Source: Micromonospora cremea
Lineage (GTDB): Bacteria; Actinomycetota; Actinomycetes; Mycobacteriales; Micromonosporaceae
Direction: 5' to 3'
Assembly (NCBI RefSeq): GCF_900143515.1
Contig: NZ_FSQT01000001.1
Coordinates: 1,860,001-1,924,000, forward strand
Length of the DNA: 64,000 bases
Every line of letters begins with the position of its first letter. The first letter of the stretch is position 1. Under the pieces are notes generated by a model. That model made no database searches. It saw only the letters and a list, made by a program, of their open reading frames with translations, and was not told the DNA's origin. Position numbers and translations under genes: made by a program. This document shows positions 51,657 through 60,560 of the stretch, in pieces.

Positions 51657-52464
51657 TCAGTCGCCCGAGCCCGGCTCGGCCATCCGGCGGTGCTGCTCGG
51701 ACTTGAGCTTGTCCGGGACGATCTTGCCGGCCGCGGTCTGCACCTTGTTCATCAGCGAACCCGCGGTGACCGTCTGGTCGCCCTTCATCAGCGCGGCGAA
51801 GCCCTGCGCGGCGACCTTCGCCGGGTCGTCCTTCTTCCCGGAGCCGACCCGGGTGTCCTCCATGTCGGCCCGGTCGAAGAACTCGGTGTCGGTCGGCCCG
51901 GGCATCAGCGAGGTCGCCGTGACGCCGCTGTCCTTCAGTTCGTTGCGCAGCGCCTCGGCGAAGGACTGCACGAACGACTTCGACGCGTTGTAGACCGCCT
52001 GGAACGGCCCGGGCATGGTGGAGGCGATCGGACGAGGTGAACAGCACCCGGCCCGCCCTGCGCTCGACCATCCCCGGCAGCAGCCGCTTGGCCAGGTGCA
52101 CCGTCGCGCGGACGGTGAGGTCGACGATCTCGAGCTCGTCACGCAGGTCGGTGCCGCCGACGAAGGCCCCGCCGGCACCCCGGCCGGCGTTGAGCGCCAG
52201 GGCCTCGATCGGGCGGCCGGTCGAGGCGACGGCCGACGCCAGCTCCTCCACACCCTGCTCGCGGGCCAGGTCGACGCGGACCGGCTGGACCTGCGGGCCG
52301 CCGTCGCGACGCAGCTTCTGCGCCGCCGCCGTGATGCCATCGTCCTCGGCGGCGATGACCAGGTCGAAGCCGTGCTCGGCGAACTGCGCGGCCAGCTCGT
52401 ACCCGATCCCGCTGGACGCCCCGGTCACCACCGCGAGCGGCCGCTCGGTGGTCGGTGTGGTCAT
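51657..52464 (-). pseudogene. Short-chain dehydrogenase with a single-base frameshift
   Basis: The start gives a normal SDR ([20 protein letters not shown] and [10 protein letters not shown]) up to VLFTSS, after which this frame becomes nonsense. The adjacent frame continues perfectly with [20 protein letters not shown] (containing the catalytic Tyr-x-x-x-Lys) to the stop at 51657. Removing one base at about 52029 (a C on the plus strand) joins the two into a full-length SDR of about 268 residues. Nothing else is damaged, so the change is very recent or a sequencing error. It is convergent with the hemerythrin gene. Confidence 0.8.
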
Positions 52465-52612
52465 GGTGTCGACTCCTCTCGTGCGGACGGCGGCCGCACC
52501 CGCACCGGTGCGGCAGACCCCTACCGAATGCCCTGCCACGCCCCGTCCAACCACCTCGGCGGGCCGCGTCCGGAGGTCGGCCGGGCGGGCCCGGGTCGGC
52601 CCGGTAGGATCG

Positions 52613-52697
52613 GCCCGGGCCGTTACTGGCGCGTGGGGATGGAGAACCATCGGGGAGCGGCCCCGTCACGAGGACGTTTGCCGAGCGCCTGGGCCTT
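52613..52697 (+). promoter_or_regulatory. ZTP (pfl) riboswitch upstream of glyA
   Basis: The leader of glyA contains the conserved pieces of the ZTP/pfl riboswitch in order: CGTTACTGGCG at 52621-52631, a hairpin GATGG-AGAA-CCATC at 52638-52651, GGGGAGCGG at 52652-52660, and the pseudoknot partner GAGCGCCTGGGC at 52683-52694, followed directly by the GGAGG of glyA. The class senses ZTP/ZMP, a sign of low folate one-carbon units, and turns on genes such as glyA. Confidence 0.85.
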
Positions 52698-52719
52698 CCG
52701 CACGCCTGTAGGAGGTCGC

Positions 52720-54156
52720 ATGTCGCGCAACGCCGAGTCCACCGCATTCCGGAGTGCCCTTGAGGTGATCCGGGCCGTCGAGCCGCGGGTGGCCGACGCC
52801 ATCGGCGCCGAGCTGACCGATCAGCGGGAGTCTCTCAAGCTCATCGCCAGCGAAAACTACGCCTCTCCAGCGACCCTGCTCGCGATGGGCAACTGGTTCA
52901 GCGACAAGTACGCCGAGGGCACCGTCGGGCGCCGCTTCTACGCCGGTTGCCAGAACGTCGACACCGTCGAGGCACTCGCCGCCGAGCACGCCCGCGAGCT
53001 GTTCGGCGCGGCGCACGCCTACGTGCAGCCGCACTCGGGCATCGACGCCAACCTGGTCGCGTTCTGGGCGGTGCTGGCCGACCGGGTGGAGTCCCCCGCG
53101 CTGAAGAAGGCGCAGGTACGCCAGGTCAACGACCTCACCGAGGCCGACTGGTTCGCGCTGCGTCGCGAGCTGGGCAACCAGCGGATGCTCGGCATGTCGC
53201 TGGACGCTGGCGGCCACCTCACCCACGGCTTCCGGCCGAACATCTCCGGCAAGATGTTCGACCAGCGCAGCTACGGCACCGACCCGGCGACCGGTCTGAT
53301 CGACTACGACCAGGTGGCCGAGGCGGCCCGCGAGTTCAAGCCGCTGATCCTGGTCGGCGGCTACTCGGCGTACCCCCGGAAGGTGAACTTCCGGATCCTG
53401 CGGGAGATCGCCGACTCGGTCGGCGCCACCTTCATGGTCGACATGGCGCACTTCGCCGGCCTGGTGGCGGGCAAGGTGTTCACCGGCGACTTCGACCCGG
53501 TGCCGCACGCGCACATCGTCACCACCACCACGCACAAGTCGCTGCGCGGCCCGCGCGGCGGCATGGTGCTCTGCCAGCCGGAGCTGGCCGACCAGGTGGA
53601 CCGGGGCTGCCCGATGGTGCTCGGTGGCCCGCTGCCGCACGTGATGGCCGCCAAGGCGGTCGCGCTGGCCGAGGCCCGCCGCCCCGACTTCGCCGACTAC
53701 GCCCAGCGGATCGTGGACAACGCGCAGGCCCTCGCGGAGGGGCTGCTGAGCCGGGGCGCGAAGCTGGTCACCGGCGGCACCGACAACCACCTGGTGCTGA
53801 TCGACGTGTCCGGCTACGGGCTCACCGGCCGGCAGGCCGAGCAGGCGCTGCTGGACTCGGGCATCGTCACCAACCGCAACTCGGTCCCGCAGGACCCGAA
53901 CGGCGCGTGGTACACCTCGGGCATCCGGATCGGCACCCCGGCTCTGACCACCCGGGGCCTGGGCACCGCGGAGATGGACCAGACCGCGGAGCTCATGCAC
54001 ACCGTGCTCACCCAGACCACGGCCGGCGCCAACGCCGACGGCACCCCCTCGAAGGCCAAGTACACCCTCGACCCGGCCCTCGCCGACAAGATCGCCCGCC
54101 AGGCCACCGACCTGCTGGCACCGTTCCCGCTCTACCCCACCGTCGACCTCACCTGA
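52720..54156 (+). CDS. glyA: Serine hydroxymethyltransferase
   Basis: A 478-residue PLP enzyme converting serine and tetrahydrofolate to glycine and methylene-tetrahydrofolate. [14 protein letters not shown] near residue 37, the PLP lysine Lys273 in [13 protein letters not shown], and [12 protein letters not shown] are diagnostic. It is about 55 residues longer than the usual 420; the extra sequence is around residues 110-170 ([11 protein letters not shown] to GHLTHG), an insertion that I associate with a long actinobacterial SHMT form. The ATG at 52720 follows GGAGG. Expression should be controlled by the ZTP riboswitch just upstream. Confidence 0.95.
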   Translation: MSRNAESTAFRSALEVIRAVEPRVADAIGAELTDQRESLKLIASENYASPATLLAMGNWFSDKYAEGTVGRRFYAGCQNVDTVEALAAEHARELFGAAHAYVQPHSGIDANLVAFWAVLADRVESPALKKAQVRQVNDLTEADWFALRRELGNQRMLGMSLDAGGHLTHGFRPNISGKMFDQRSYGTDPATGLIDYDQVAEAAREFKPLILVGGYSAYPRKVNFRILREIADSVGATFMVDMAHFAGLVAGKVFTGDFDPVPHAHIVTTTTHKSLRGPRGGMVLCQPELADQVDRGCPMVLGGPLPHVMAAKAVALAEARRPDFADYAQRIVDNAQALAEGLLSRGAKLVTGGTDNHLVLIDVSGYGLTGRQAEQALLDSGIVTNRNSVPQDPNGAWYTSGIRIGTPALTTRGLGTAEMDQTAELMHTVLTQTTAGANADGTPSKAKYTLDPALADKIARQATDLLAPFPLYPTVDLT

Positions 54157-54178
54157 GCACCAGCCCGACCAGTCTCGT

Positions 54179-54234
54179 CGATCATGGAGTTGTGGGTGCC
54201 CGGTACGGGCGGTGCCACCACAACTCCATGATCG
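54179..54234. repeat. GATC-bounded intergenic palindrome, copy 2
   Basis: A 17-base arm starting CGATCATGGAGTTG at 54179-54195 recurs inverted at 54218-54234. It lies between glyA and a convergent gene and resembles the element at 15431-15485. It can also act as a terminator. Confidence 0.75.
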
Positions 54235-54256
54235 GCGAGGGGCGGGTGGTGCAGGG

Positions 54257-54517
54257 TCAGGCCAGGGGACGCTTGAGGTGGTAGCGGTGTACCTCGGTGC
54301 TGCCCTGCACGTTGTTCACGTCCTCGACGGCGGAGACCAGCTCCCAGCCCTCCCGGCCGGCGCGGTTGAGGTGCGCGATGGCGGTGTCGCCGAAGGCGGT
54401 GATGTCCTTGCGGGAACCGTCCGGCGCGTACCAGACGAACGAGACGTGAAAATTGCGGCCCTGTCCCTGATAGCGGCGGACGAGCAGGGCGTACTCCCAG
54501 GCAACCATGCGGCCCAT
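54257..54517 (-). CDS. Small DUF4177-like protein
   Basis: An 86-residue protein with the pattern WEYALLVRRYQGQGRNFHVS, then NRAGREGWELVSAVEDVNN and a final strand HRYHLKRPL. The GWELVS motif after a short helix is typical of DUF4177-like small proteins of unknown function. It may start at 54517 or three codons later at 54508; neither has a strong ribosome site. It is monocistronic. Confidence 0.65.
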   Translation of the reverse strand: MGRMVAWEYALLVRRYQGQGRNFHVSFVWYAPDGSRKDITAFGDTAIAHLNRAGREGWELVSAVEDVNNVQGSTEVHRYHLKRPLA

Positions 54518-54614
54518 TATGACCGTCCACCCAGGACGCCGGTACGCGGGTCGTCGCGCTATGCCATCCGATGAACGCGGTGTGTCAACACACCGAGCGG
54601 GTCGCAGCCACCGC

Positions 54615-55694
54615 TCAGCTCACCGCCACCGTGCGTAGCTCGCCGGCCGCCGCCGGGTCGGGGCAGCCGGCGAGGGTCAACGCGTCGCGCAGTTCGGCGG
54701 CGAGCAGCGCCAGCGCGTCCCGCGCGGCGGGCTCGCCGCCGACTGCCAGCGCCCAGAGCAGCGGGCGGCCGACCAGCACGCCGACGGCGCCCAACGCGAG
54801 CGCCCGCAGCACGTCGGTGCCACCGCGGATGCCGCTGTCCAACAGCACCTGGCAGCGGTCGCCGACCGCGTCGACCACCTCCGGCAGCATGGTGACGCTG
54901 GCCGGCGCCCCGTCCAGCTGCCGGCCGCCGTGGTTGGAGACGACCACCGCGTCCGCGCCGGTCCGTACCGCCTCGACCGCGTCCCGGGGGTCCAGCACCC
55001 CCTTGACCACCAGCGGCAGGTCGACGTGCTCGCGCAGCCAGGCCAGATCCGCCCAGCGCAGCGCCGGCGCGAACGACGCGTCGGTGTGCGCGTCGTTCGC
55101 GGACAGCCCAGGAGCGCCGGCGTGCGCCAGGGCGTCCCGCCCGCCGGGCAGGTTCGCGGCGATCACCTCGGCGGGCAGCCGGAACGCGTTGCGCAGGTCC
55201 CGGGGGTGCCGGCCGAGCACCGGGACGTCCACGGTGACGACCAGCGCCCGGCAACCCGCCGCGACGACCCGGTCCAGCAGGTCGCGGACCAGTGCCCGCT
55301 CACGGAGCCAGTAGAGCTGGAACCAGACCTCGGCGCCCGTGCCGGCGACCTGCTCGATCGGCGTACTGGCCAGCGTGCTGGCCAGGTACGGCACTCCGGC
55401 CGCTCCGGCCGCGGCCGCGAGCGCCAACTCCCCGTCGGGGTGCACCAGCCGTTGGTACGCCATCGGCGCCACCCCGACGGGCATCGCGTACGGGCGGCCG
55501 AGCAGCCGGGTTCCCAGGTTGGCCGTGCTCACCCCGGCAAGCACCCGGGGCAGCACCGCGACCCGGTCCAGGGCGGACCGGTTGGCGTGCAAGGTCACCT
55601 CGGCCGCGCTGCCGCCGGCGACGTAGTCCCACACGGCCGGCGGCAGCACCGCGCGGGCGCGCTCGGCGTAGTCGTCGAGCGACACCGCTGACAT
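54615..55694 (-). CDS. FMN-dependent alpha-hydroxyacid oxidase/dehydrogenase
   Basis: A 359-residue TIM-barrel flavoenzyme. It has WDYVAGGSAAEVTLHANRSA near the start, VGVAPMAYQRLVHPDGE, FQLYWLRER, VVTVDVPVLGRHPRDLRN, LVVKGVLDP with the flavin lysine, and VSNHGGRQLDGAPA with the catalytic His. These features match the glycolate oxidase/lactate oxidase/4-hydroxymandelate oxidase family; which acid it oxidises is unknown. In glycopeptide-producing actinomycetes a relative makes hydroxyphenylglycine, but no such cluster is nearby. It is monocistronic. Confidence 0.9.
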   Translation of the reverse strand: MSAVSLDDYAERARAVLPPAVWDYVAGGSAAEVTLHANRSALDRVAVLPRVLAGVSTANLGTRLLGRPYAMPVGVAPMAYQRLVHPDGELALAAAAGAAGVPYLASTLASTPIEQVAGTGAEVWFQLYWLRERALVRDLLDRVVAAGCRALVVTVDVPVLGRHPRDLRNAFRLPAEVIAANLPGGRDALAHAGAPGLSANDAHTDASFAPALRWADLAWLREHVDLPLVVKGVLDPRDAVEAVRTGADAVVVSNHGGRQLDGAPASVTMLPEVVDAVGDRCQVLLDSGIRGGTDVLRALALGAVGVLVGRPLLWALAVGGEPAARDALALLAAELRDALTLAGCPDPAAAGELRTVAVS

Positions 55695-55890
55695 GCCATC
55701 TCCTCAGAATCGACCGGAAACGTCCATCGTGTGGCCGCCTGGGACCGTCCGCTGCCTGCGGGCGCCCGACGACGGTGCAGAGCCTAACCGCTGTCGATGA
55801 TCGGCTTCGCGACCCGCGCCCGCCACCGACCCCCACCCCCCGGCGTAAAGCCGGTTGCGGTCCCCGGCCGGCCCCCGCAGGCTCGGACGG

Positions 55891-56814
55891 ATGGACGCAC
55901 AACACCTGCCCGACGTACCCGACACCGACGACGCGGTGGCCGCGCGGATCGACGTGGCACTGGTCCGCCGCCTGGTCGCCGAGCAGTTCCCGCACTGGGC
56001 CGACCTGCCGGTACGCGCGGTGGAGGTCGGCGGCTGGGACAACCGCACCTTCCACCTGGGCGACACGATGACCGTGCGGCTGCCCAGCGGCGAGGGGTAC
56101 GCGCTCCAGGTTGCCAAGGAGCAGCGCTGGCTGCCGGGGCTCGGCGCGCGGTTGCCCTTGGAGGTGCCCACCCCCCTGGCCCACGGTCGGGCGGGCGTCG
56201 GCTACCCGTACCCCTGGTCGGTCTACCGATGGATCGACGGACGGACCGCCCGGCCCGAGCGGATCGACGACCTGACCCGGTTCGCCACCGACCTCGCCGG
56301 CTTCCTGCGCGCCCTGCGGAGCGTCGACGCCACGGGCGGCCCCGCCGCCGGCCGGCACAGCGCCTGGCGGGGCGCGCCGCTGTCCACCTACGACGCCGAG
56401 ACCCGGGCCGCGATCGAGACGCACCGTGACCGGCTACCCGTCGCCGTCGTCAGCGACATCTGGCAGGCCGCCCTCGACGCCACCTGGGCCGGGCCTCCGG
56501 TCTGGTTCCACGGCGACGTCGCGTACGGCAACCTCCTGGTCCGCGACGGCCGGCTCGCCGCCGTCATCGACTTCGGCTGCTGCGGCGTCGGGGACCCCGC
56601 CTGCGACACCGTGATCGCCTGGACCCTGCTGCACGGCGCCAGCCGGGCAGCCTTCCGCGACGCGCTCGACGCCGACGCGGCCACGTGGGCCCGCGGGCGG
56701 GGCTGGGCGCTGTGGAAGGCGCTGATCACCCTGGACGATCCGGAGCCGGCCATGGCCGCCGAGGCTCGACACGTGCTCGGTCAGCTGCTCGCCGAGCACA
56801 CCGTGGCCCGCTGA
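55891..56814 (+). CDS. Aminoglycoside-phosphotransferase-family kinase
   Basis: A 307-residue APH-fold kinase. The catalytic loop is VWFHGDVAYGNLLVRDG with the HGD motif and a downstream Asn, and the metal site is VIDFGCCGVGDPACD. The N-lobe contains RAVEVGGWDNRTFHLGD. Close relatives are often annotated as antibiotic kinases, but many phosphorylate metabolites such as macrolide-like or sugar substrates, so resistance is not shown here. The ATG at 55891 is chosen for the N-lobe start (MDAQHLPDVPDTDD). It is followed 20 bases later by the MmcQ-like gene, perhaps co-transcribed. Confidence 0.85.
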   Translation: MDAQHLPDVPDTDDAVAARIDVALVRRLVAEQFPHWADLPVRAVEVGGWDNRTFHLGDTMTVRLPSGEGYALQVAKEQRWLPGLGARLPLEVPTPLAHGRAGVGYPYPWSVYRWIDGRTARPERIDDLTRFATDLAGFLRALRSVDATGGPAAGRHSAWRGAPLSTYDAETRAAIETHRDRLPVAVVSDIWQAALDATWAGPPVWFHGDVAYGNLLVRDGRLAAVIDFGCCGVGDPACDTVIAWTLLHGASRAAFRDALDADAATWARGRGWALWKALITLDDPEPAMAAEARHVLGQLLAEHTVAR

Positions 56815-56833
56815 ACCCCCGTACCGTGTCGTC

Positions 56834-57238
56834 ATGGCCAGCTGGGAGGACGTGCGCCGGATCGCGCTCGCGCTGCCCGAGACCACCGAACGGGGCTCGT
56901 ACGACGGGCTGCCCGCCTGGCGGGTGCGGGACAAGCCGTTCGTGTGGGAACGACCGCTCCGCGGGGCCGACCTGGCCGCCCTCGGCGCCGCCGCACCGGA
57001 CGGGCCGCTCCTCGGCGTGCGGGTGCCCGACCTGGGCGTCAAGGAGGCCCTGCTCGCCGACGACCCGTCGGTCTACCTCACCACCCCGCACTTCGAGGGC
57101 TACCCGGCCGTGCTGGTCCGGCTCGACCGGATCGGTGTGCCCGAGCTGATCGAGGTGATCACCGAGGCGTGGTACGCCCGCGCCCCCAAACGGCTCGCCG
57201 CCGCACACCGGGCCCGGCAGGAGTCGGCCGACGGCTAG
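56834..57238 (+). CDS. MmcQ/YjbR-like protein
   Basis: A 134-residue protein of the MmcQ/YjbR family: WEDVRRIALALPETTERGSY, GLPAWRVRDKPFVWERPL, and YLTTPHFEGYPAVLVRLD, followed by a C-terminal helix with APKRLAAAH. The fold resembles a DNA-binding CyaY-like sandwich; no function is established. It lies 20 bases after the APH-family gene and 11 bases before a HAD fragment. Confidence 0.82.
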   Translation: MASWEDVRRIALALPETTERGSYDGLPAWRVRDKPFVWERPLRGADLAALGAAAPDGPLLGVRVPDLGVKEALLADDPSVYLTTPHFEGYPAVLVRLDRIGVPELIEVITEAWYARAPKRLAAAHRARQESADG

Positions 57239-57248
57239 GCTCAACCCG

Positions 57249-57310
57249 GTGGAGCAGGTGGACGCGATCGTCTTCGACATGGACGGCACGCTGATCGCCT
57301 CGCACGCCGC
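57249..57310 (+). pseudogene. HAD hydrolase, 5' fragment
   Basis: The frame opens at a GTG with EQVDAIVFDMDGTLIAS, the HAD motif I (DxD). After about 20 residues it leaves this fold and runs into a different gene's remains. The rest of the hydrolase is absent, so this is a 5' stump. Confidence 0.75.
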
Positions 57311-57775
57311 CCACCGAATGCATTGCCAGGGAACTGTTGACCCGCGGCGACCCGGACAGCGCCCTGCCGATCAAGGTCACCACGTCCGAGCCGGTACCCC
57401 CCTGGAAGAGCAGCACGGTCACCCTGCTCGGCGACGCCATCCACGCCATGACACCGGGTCGCGGGGTGGGCGCGAACACCGCGCTGCGTGACGCCCGGCT
57501 GCTCTGCCAGCAGCTCACCCGCGCCGTCGCCGGTGACAAGACACTGCTGCAGGCGGTGGCCGACTACGAGGCGGCGATGGTGCCGTACGGCTTCGCGCGC
57601 GTCACTGAATCGTTGAACCGCAGCGGCACCAACGGCGACGACCGGATGTACCGCCCGATGGTGGGTCGGCTCGCGCTGCTCGGCGCGCGGCTACTTCGGG
57701 GTGACCAGCCGGATACCCCGGCTGCGTCGCCGGTTCGTCGACGACTTCCACACCTACGAGGGCGACCAGGACTGA
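57311..57775 (+). pseudogene. FAD-dependent monooxygenase, C-terminal fragment with a frameshift
   Basis: The sequence reads ARELLTRGDPDSALPIKV and then VTLLGDAIHAMTPGRGVGAN, the FAD-binding GD motif of aromatic-ring-hydroxylase-type flavin monooxygenases, then LRDARLLCQQL. Near 57688 the frame shifts by one base; the adjacent frame finishes GYFGVTSRIPRLRRRFVDDF to the stop at 57773-57775. The N-terminal two thirds, including the first FAD motif, are missing. It is fused directly behind the HAD stump, so a deletion probably removed the DNA between them. Confidence 0.75.
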
Positions 57776-57998
57776 TACACACCGACCGGTCACGCCGACC
57801 CGGGCCCGGCGTCGGTACGCCGGGCCCGGATCCGTCGTGTCCGACGCAACACTGCGTCACTCGCCGGGCACCCGGCGCAGAGACCGTCCCACCCGTACCG
57901 CCCCCGACCGAGCCTCCCTGTCGTCGTCAACGCGCATGTGCAAAGCTGCGGCGAGTTTTTCTCGTGACTTTTCCGACGAGGTGAGAGGGAGGTTCGCC

Positions 57999-59015
57999 GT
58001 GGAGTGGTCTATCGGACACTCGCTGATAGTGGTACTGGCGCTGTTGCTGGGCCTGGCCGCCGGGCTGTGGCTGCGCGGCCGGCGGGGCGTACGGGCCAGC
58101 GGGCAGGGTCCGTCGATCGTGGACGGCGATCCCGTCGCCAGCCTGGCCGTGGTCGCCACGCCGGCGCCAGCTGCCGCCATCGACGACGCCCGGCCGGCGG
58201 CGACCGTCGACCCGGCGCCGGCCGCGGTCGCCGACGAGCCGGCCCCGGTGGACACGGTCAGCGCGCCGGCCGCGGTGACCACCGACGCCACGCTGGACGG
58301 TCCCGCCCCGGCCGACGCCCCGAGCACCGCCGACCCGGCCGACATGGCGTTGACCGACGCCCCGCCGGCCAGCCCCGTTGCCGAGCGGGCGGACGCGGCC
58401 GACCTCCGGCCCGAGCCCGTCGCAGAGCCGGAGCCGGTCGCCGTCGCGGAGCAGTCCGCCCCGGCCACGGTGATCGCTCCCCGCCAGCCGGGGGACGACG
58501 TCGGGCCCACCGACGCGCCGCACGCCGACACCGCCCCGATCGAGGCCACCGCGACCGAGGTCGCGCCGGCCGAGACGGCACCGGCGGAGACCCTGCCGGC
58601 CGAGGCCACGACGGGCGGCACGACGCCGGCCGAGGCGCCGATTGTCGGTGCGTCGGCGGACCTCGACTCCGAGCCGGTGCGGGCCACGCCGCCGGTCCGG
58701 CCGACCGCCACCCCGCCGGTCCGCCCGGTGGCCGACGCGGCGCCGAGCGGTGCCAACACCGACCCGGAGGGCCTGGCCGACGACTTCCGCCGGATCCAGG
58801 GGGTCGGACCGAAGATGGCAGCCGCGTTGCAGGCGGCCGGCGTGCGCACCTACGGCCAGCTCGGCGAGCTGGACGAGCCGGCGCTGCGCGACCTGATCCG
58901 GGCCGCCGGCCTGCGCGCCGCGCCGGCTCTGGCCAGTTGGCCGCAGCAGGCCCGCGTGCTGGCCGGCGCCGGCGACGAGATGGCCGCCGTAATGCCGGGC
59001 GACGCCCGGGGCTGA
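57999..59015 (+). CDS. Membrane-anchored protein with a C-terminal helix-hairpin-helix domain
   Basis: A 338-residue protein starting with a GTG behind GGGAGG (EWSIGHSLIVVLALLLGLAA), one N-terminal transmembrane helix. Residues 30-245 are a long, disordered Ala/Pro/Asp/Glu/Thr-rich region. The C-terminus has a helix-hairpin-helix-type module, DDFRRIQGVGPKMAAALQAA, GVRTYGQLGELDEPALRDLI, as in the SPFH/ribosomal-protein-L21-like fused or DNA-binding families. The combination of membrane anchor, linker and HhH suggests a protein that holds DNA or a partner near the membrane; this is inference. Confidence 0.75.
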   Translation: MEWSIGHSLIVVLALLLGLAAGLWLRGRRGVRASGQGPSIVDGDPVASLAVVATPAPAAAIDDARPAATVDPAPAAVADEPAPVDTVSAPAAVTTDATLDGPAPADAPSTADPADMALTDAPPASPVAERADAADLRPEPVAEPEPVAVAEQSAPATVIAPRQPGDDVGPTDAPHADTAPIEATATEVAPAETAPAETLPAEATTGGTTPAEAPIVGASADLDSEPVRATPPVRPTATPPVRPVADAAPSGANTDPEGLADDFRRIQGVGPKMAAALQAAGVRTYGQLGELDEPALRDLIRAAGLRAAPALASWPQQARVLAGAGDEMAAVMPGDARG

Positions 59016-59112
59016 CGACGGAAACCGGGCCCCGGCGGGCCGTCCTGCGAGGGCGGCCGGCCGGGCCCGGCCGTTCGAGCGGAACGAGCGTGCGCTGATC
59101 GCCAAGGCCCGA

Positions 59113-59189
59113 TGATCGACTCGGTGTCCAGGAAACCGGCCTGTCCGCACGACCGGGACACCCCGACTTCCTGGGAACCGAGTCGATCA
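59113..59189. repeat. GATC-bounded intergenic palindrome, copy 3
   Basis: A 22-base arm (TGATCGACTCGGTGTCCAGG at its start) at 59113-59134 recurs inverted at 59168-59189 with two mismatches. It shares the GATC boundary but not the inner sequence of the other two elements. Confidence 0.7.
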
Positions 59190-59303
59190 CCCCGGTCGGG
59201 GGAAGACCGGACCACCGGGAGGTAGCGTCTTCGGCTGGTCGCTACCGTCGGTCGAGGTGCGCCGGACGGCCCGCCACCTCGACCGGCACCACAGGAGCAA
59301 CCC

Positions 59304-60500
59304 GTGCACTTCGCCGCGCCGGAGCCCGGGTCCCGCCCTCCGGTGCGCGACCCGGAGTCCCCGCGCCGGGTGACGCTGCTCGAGCTCTTCTTCGACCTGG
59401 TGTACGTGGTCGCGCTCGCGCTCATCTCCCGGGGCATGGTCGAGGGCCTCGACTGGCATCGAGCCGCCGAGGCGCTGATCCTGCTGTCCGCCGTCTGGTG
59501 GACCTGGGCGATCACCACCCTGGTCACCGACATGTACGACCCGGCCCGCAACGAGATCAAGCTGCTGATCACCGCGGTGATGTTCGGCGCGCTGCTGATG
59601 ACCACCGCGATTCCGGAGGCGTTCGGCGCCCGGGGCCTGGTCTTCGCCGCCACCTACGTGGCGATCCACCTCGGCCGTGGGCTGTTCCTGATGCCCATCG
59701 TGCGCCACGAACCGCAGACCCAGCGTCGGGCCGCGCGGATCTTCGTATGGTTCGCCGTGTCGGCGATCCCCTGGATCATCGGCGCGTACGTCAGCGATGA
59801 CGCCCGGATCATCTGCTGGACCGTCGCGCTCGCCATCGACTATGGCGGTTTCCGGCTCGCGTACCCGGTGCCTGGCCTCGGAGTCGTGCCGGAGCGGCTG
59901 CGCAACGTCACGGCGGAGCACCTCTCCGAGCGCTACCAGCAGTTCTTCATCATCGCCCTCGGCGACGCCATCCTGACCATCGGCACCACGTTCAGCCTGG
60001 CGCACTCGGAGGCGGAGAACATCGGAGCGTTCGCGGTGGCGTTCCTGACCACCCTGCTGCTCTGGCGGATCTACGTGCACAAGTCCGGCGAGCTGCTGCC
60101 GGTGGCCATCCAGGCGGCCAGGGAGCCGAGCAAGTTCCTGTTCACCGCCCCGTACACCCACCTGCTGATGGTCGCCGGGGTGGTGACCACTGCCTCCGGG
60201 TTCGACCTGGTGCTGCACGAGCCGACCGGGCGGACGCCGCCGGCGTGGCTGGCGGTGATCCTCGGCGGCCCGGCGCTGTTCCTGGCCGGCCGGGCCGCCT
60301 TCGAGTACGAGGTGTTCAGCCGGGTGTCGCCGTCCCGCCCCGGCGGCATGCTGGCGCTGCTGACCATCGCGCCCGCGGTGCTGTACCTGCCGCCGGTCTT
60401 CGCCTCCCTGGGAGCCATGCTGGTGCTGGCCGGCGTGGCGTACGCGGACTTCCGGCGCAGCCGCGGAAAGCCGCCGGAGGCTCCCGTCCCGCCGCACTGA
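59304..60500 (+). CDS. Low-temperature-requirement A (LtrA) family membrane protein
   Basis: A 398-residue membrane protein with about ten hydrophobic segments. The family signature is at the start: VTLLELFFDLVYVVALALIS, with the conserved ERYQQFFIIALGDAILTIG in the middle. LtrA was named from a Listeria cold-sensitive mutant; its transport substrate is unknown. The start is a GTG with CAGGAG about eight bases upstream. It is convergent with the maleate-isomerase-like gene, leaving 60 bases. Confidence 0.9.
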   Translation: MHFAAPEPGSRPPVRDPESPRRVTLLELFFDLVYVVALALISRGMVEGLDWHRAAEALILLSAVWWTWAITTLVTDMYDPARNEIKLLITAVMFGALLMTTAIPEAFGARGLVFAATYVAIHLGRGLFLMPIVRHEPQTQRRAARIFVWFAVSAIPWIIGAYVSDDARIICWTVALAIDYGGFRLAYPVPGLGVVPERLRNVTAEHLSERYQQFFIIALGDAILTIGTTFSLAHSEAENIGAFAVAFLTTLLLWRIYVHKSGELLPVAIQAAREPSKFLFTAPYTHLLMVAGVVTTASGFDLVLHEPTGRTPPAWLAVILGGPALFLAGRAAFEYEVFSRVSPSRPGGMLALLTIAPAVLYLPPVFASLGAMLVLAGVAYADFRRSRGKPPEAPVPPH

Positions 60501-60560
60501 ACCGGCCGGTCGCGTGGCTGCCGGTGCCAGGGCCGGTCGTCGGATGGCGCGAGGCTCCGG

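Noticed and set aside
54615..55694. 4-hydroxymandelate oxidase of a glycopeptide cluster
   Set aside because: Only the general FMN-oxidase family is supported; the other hydroxyphenylglycine genes are absent.
55891..56814. Antibiotic-resistance kinase
   Set aside because: The APH fold is present, but close relatives act on many metabolites and nothing here points to a drug substrate.
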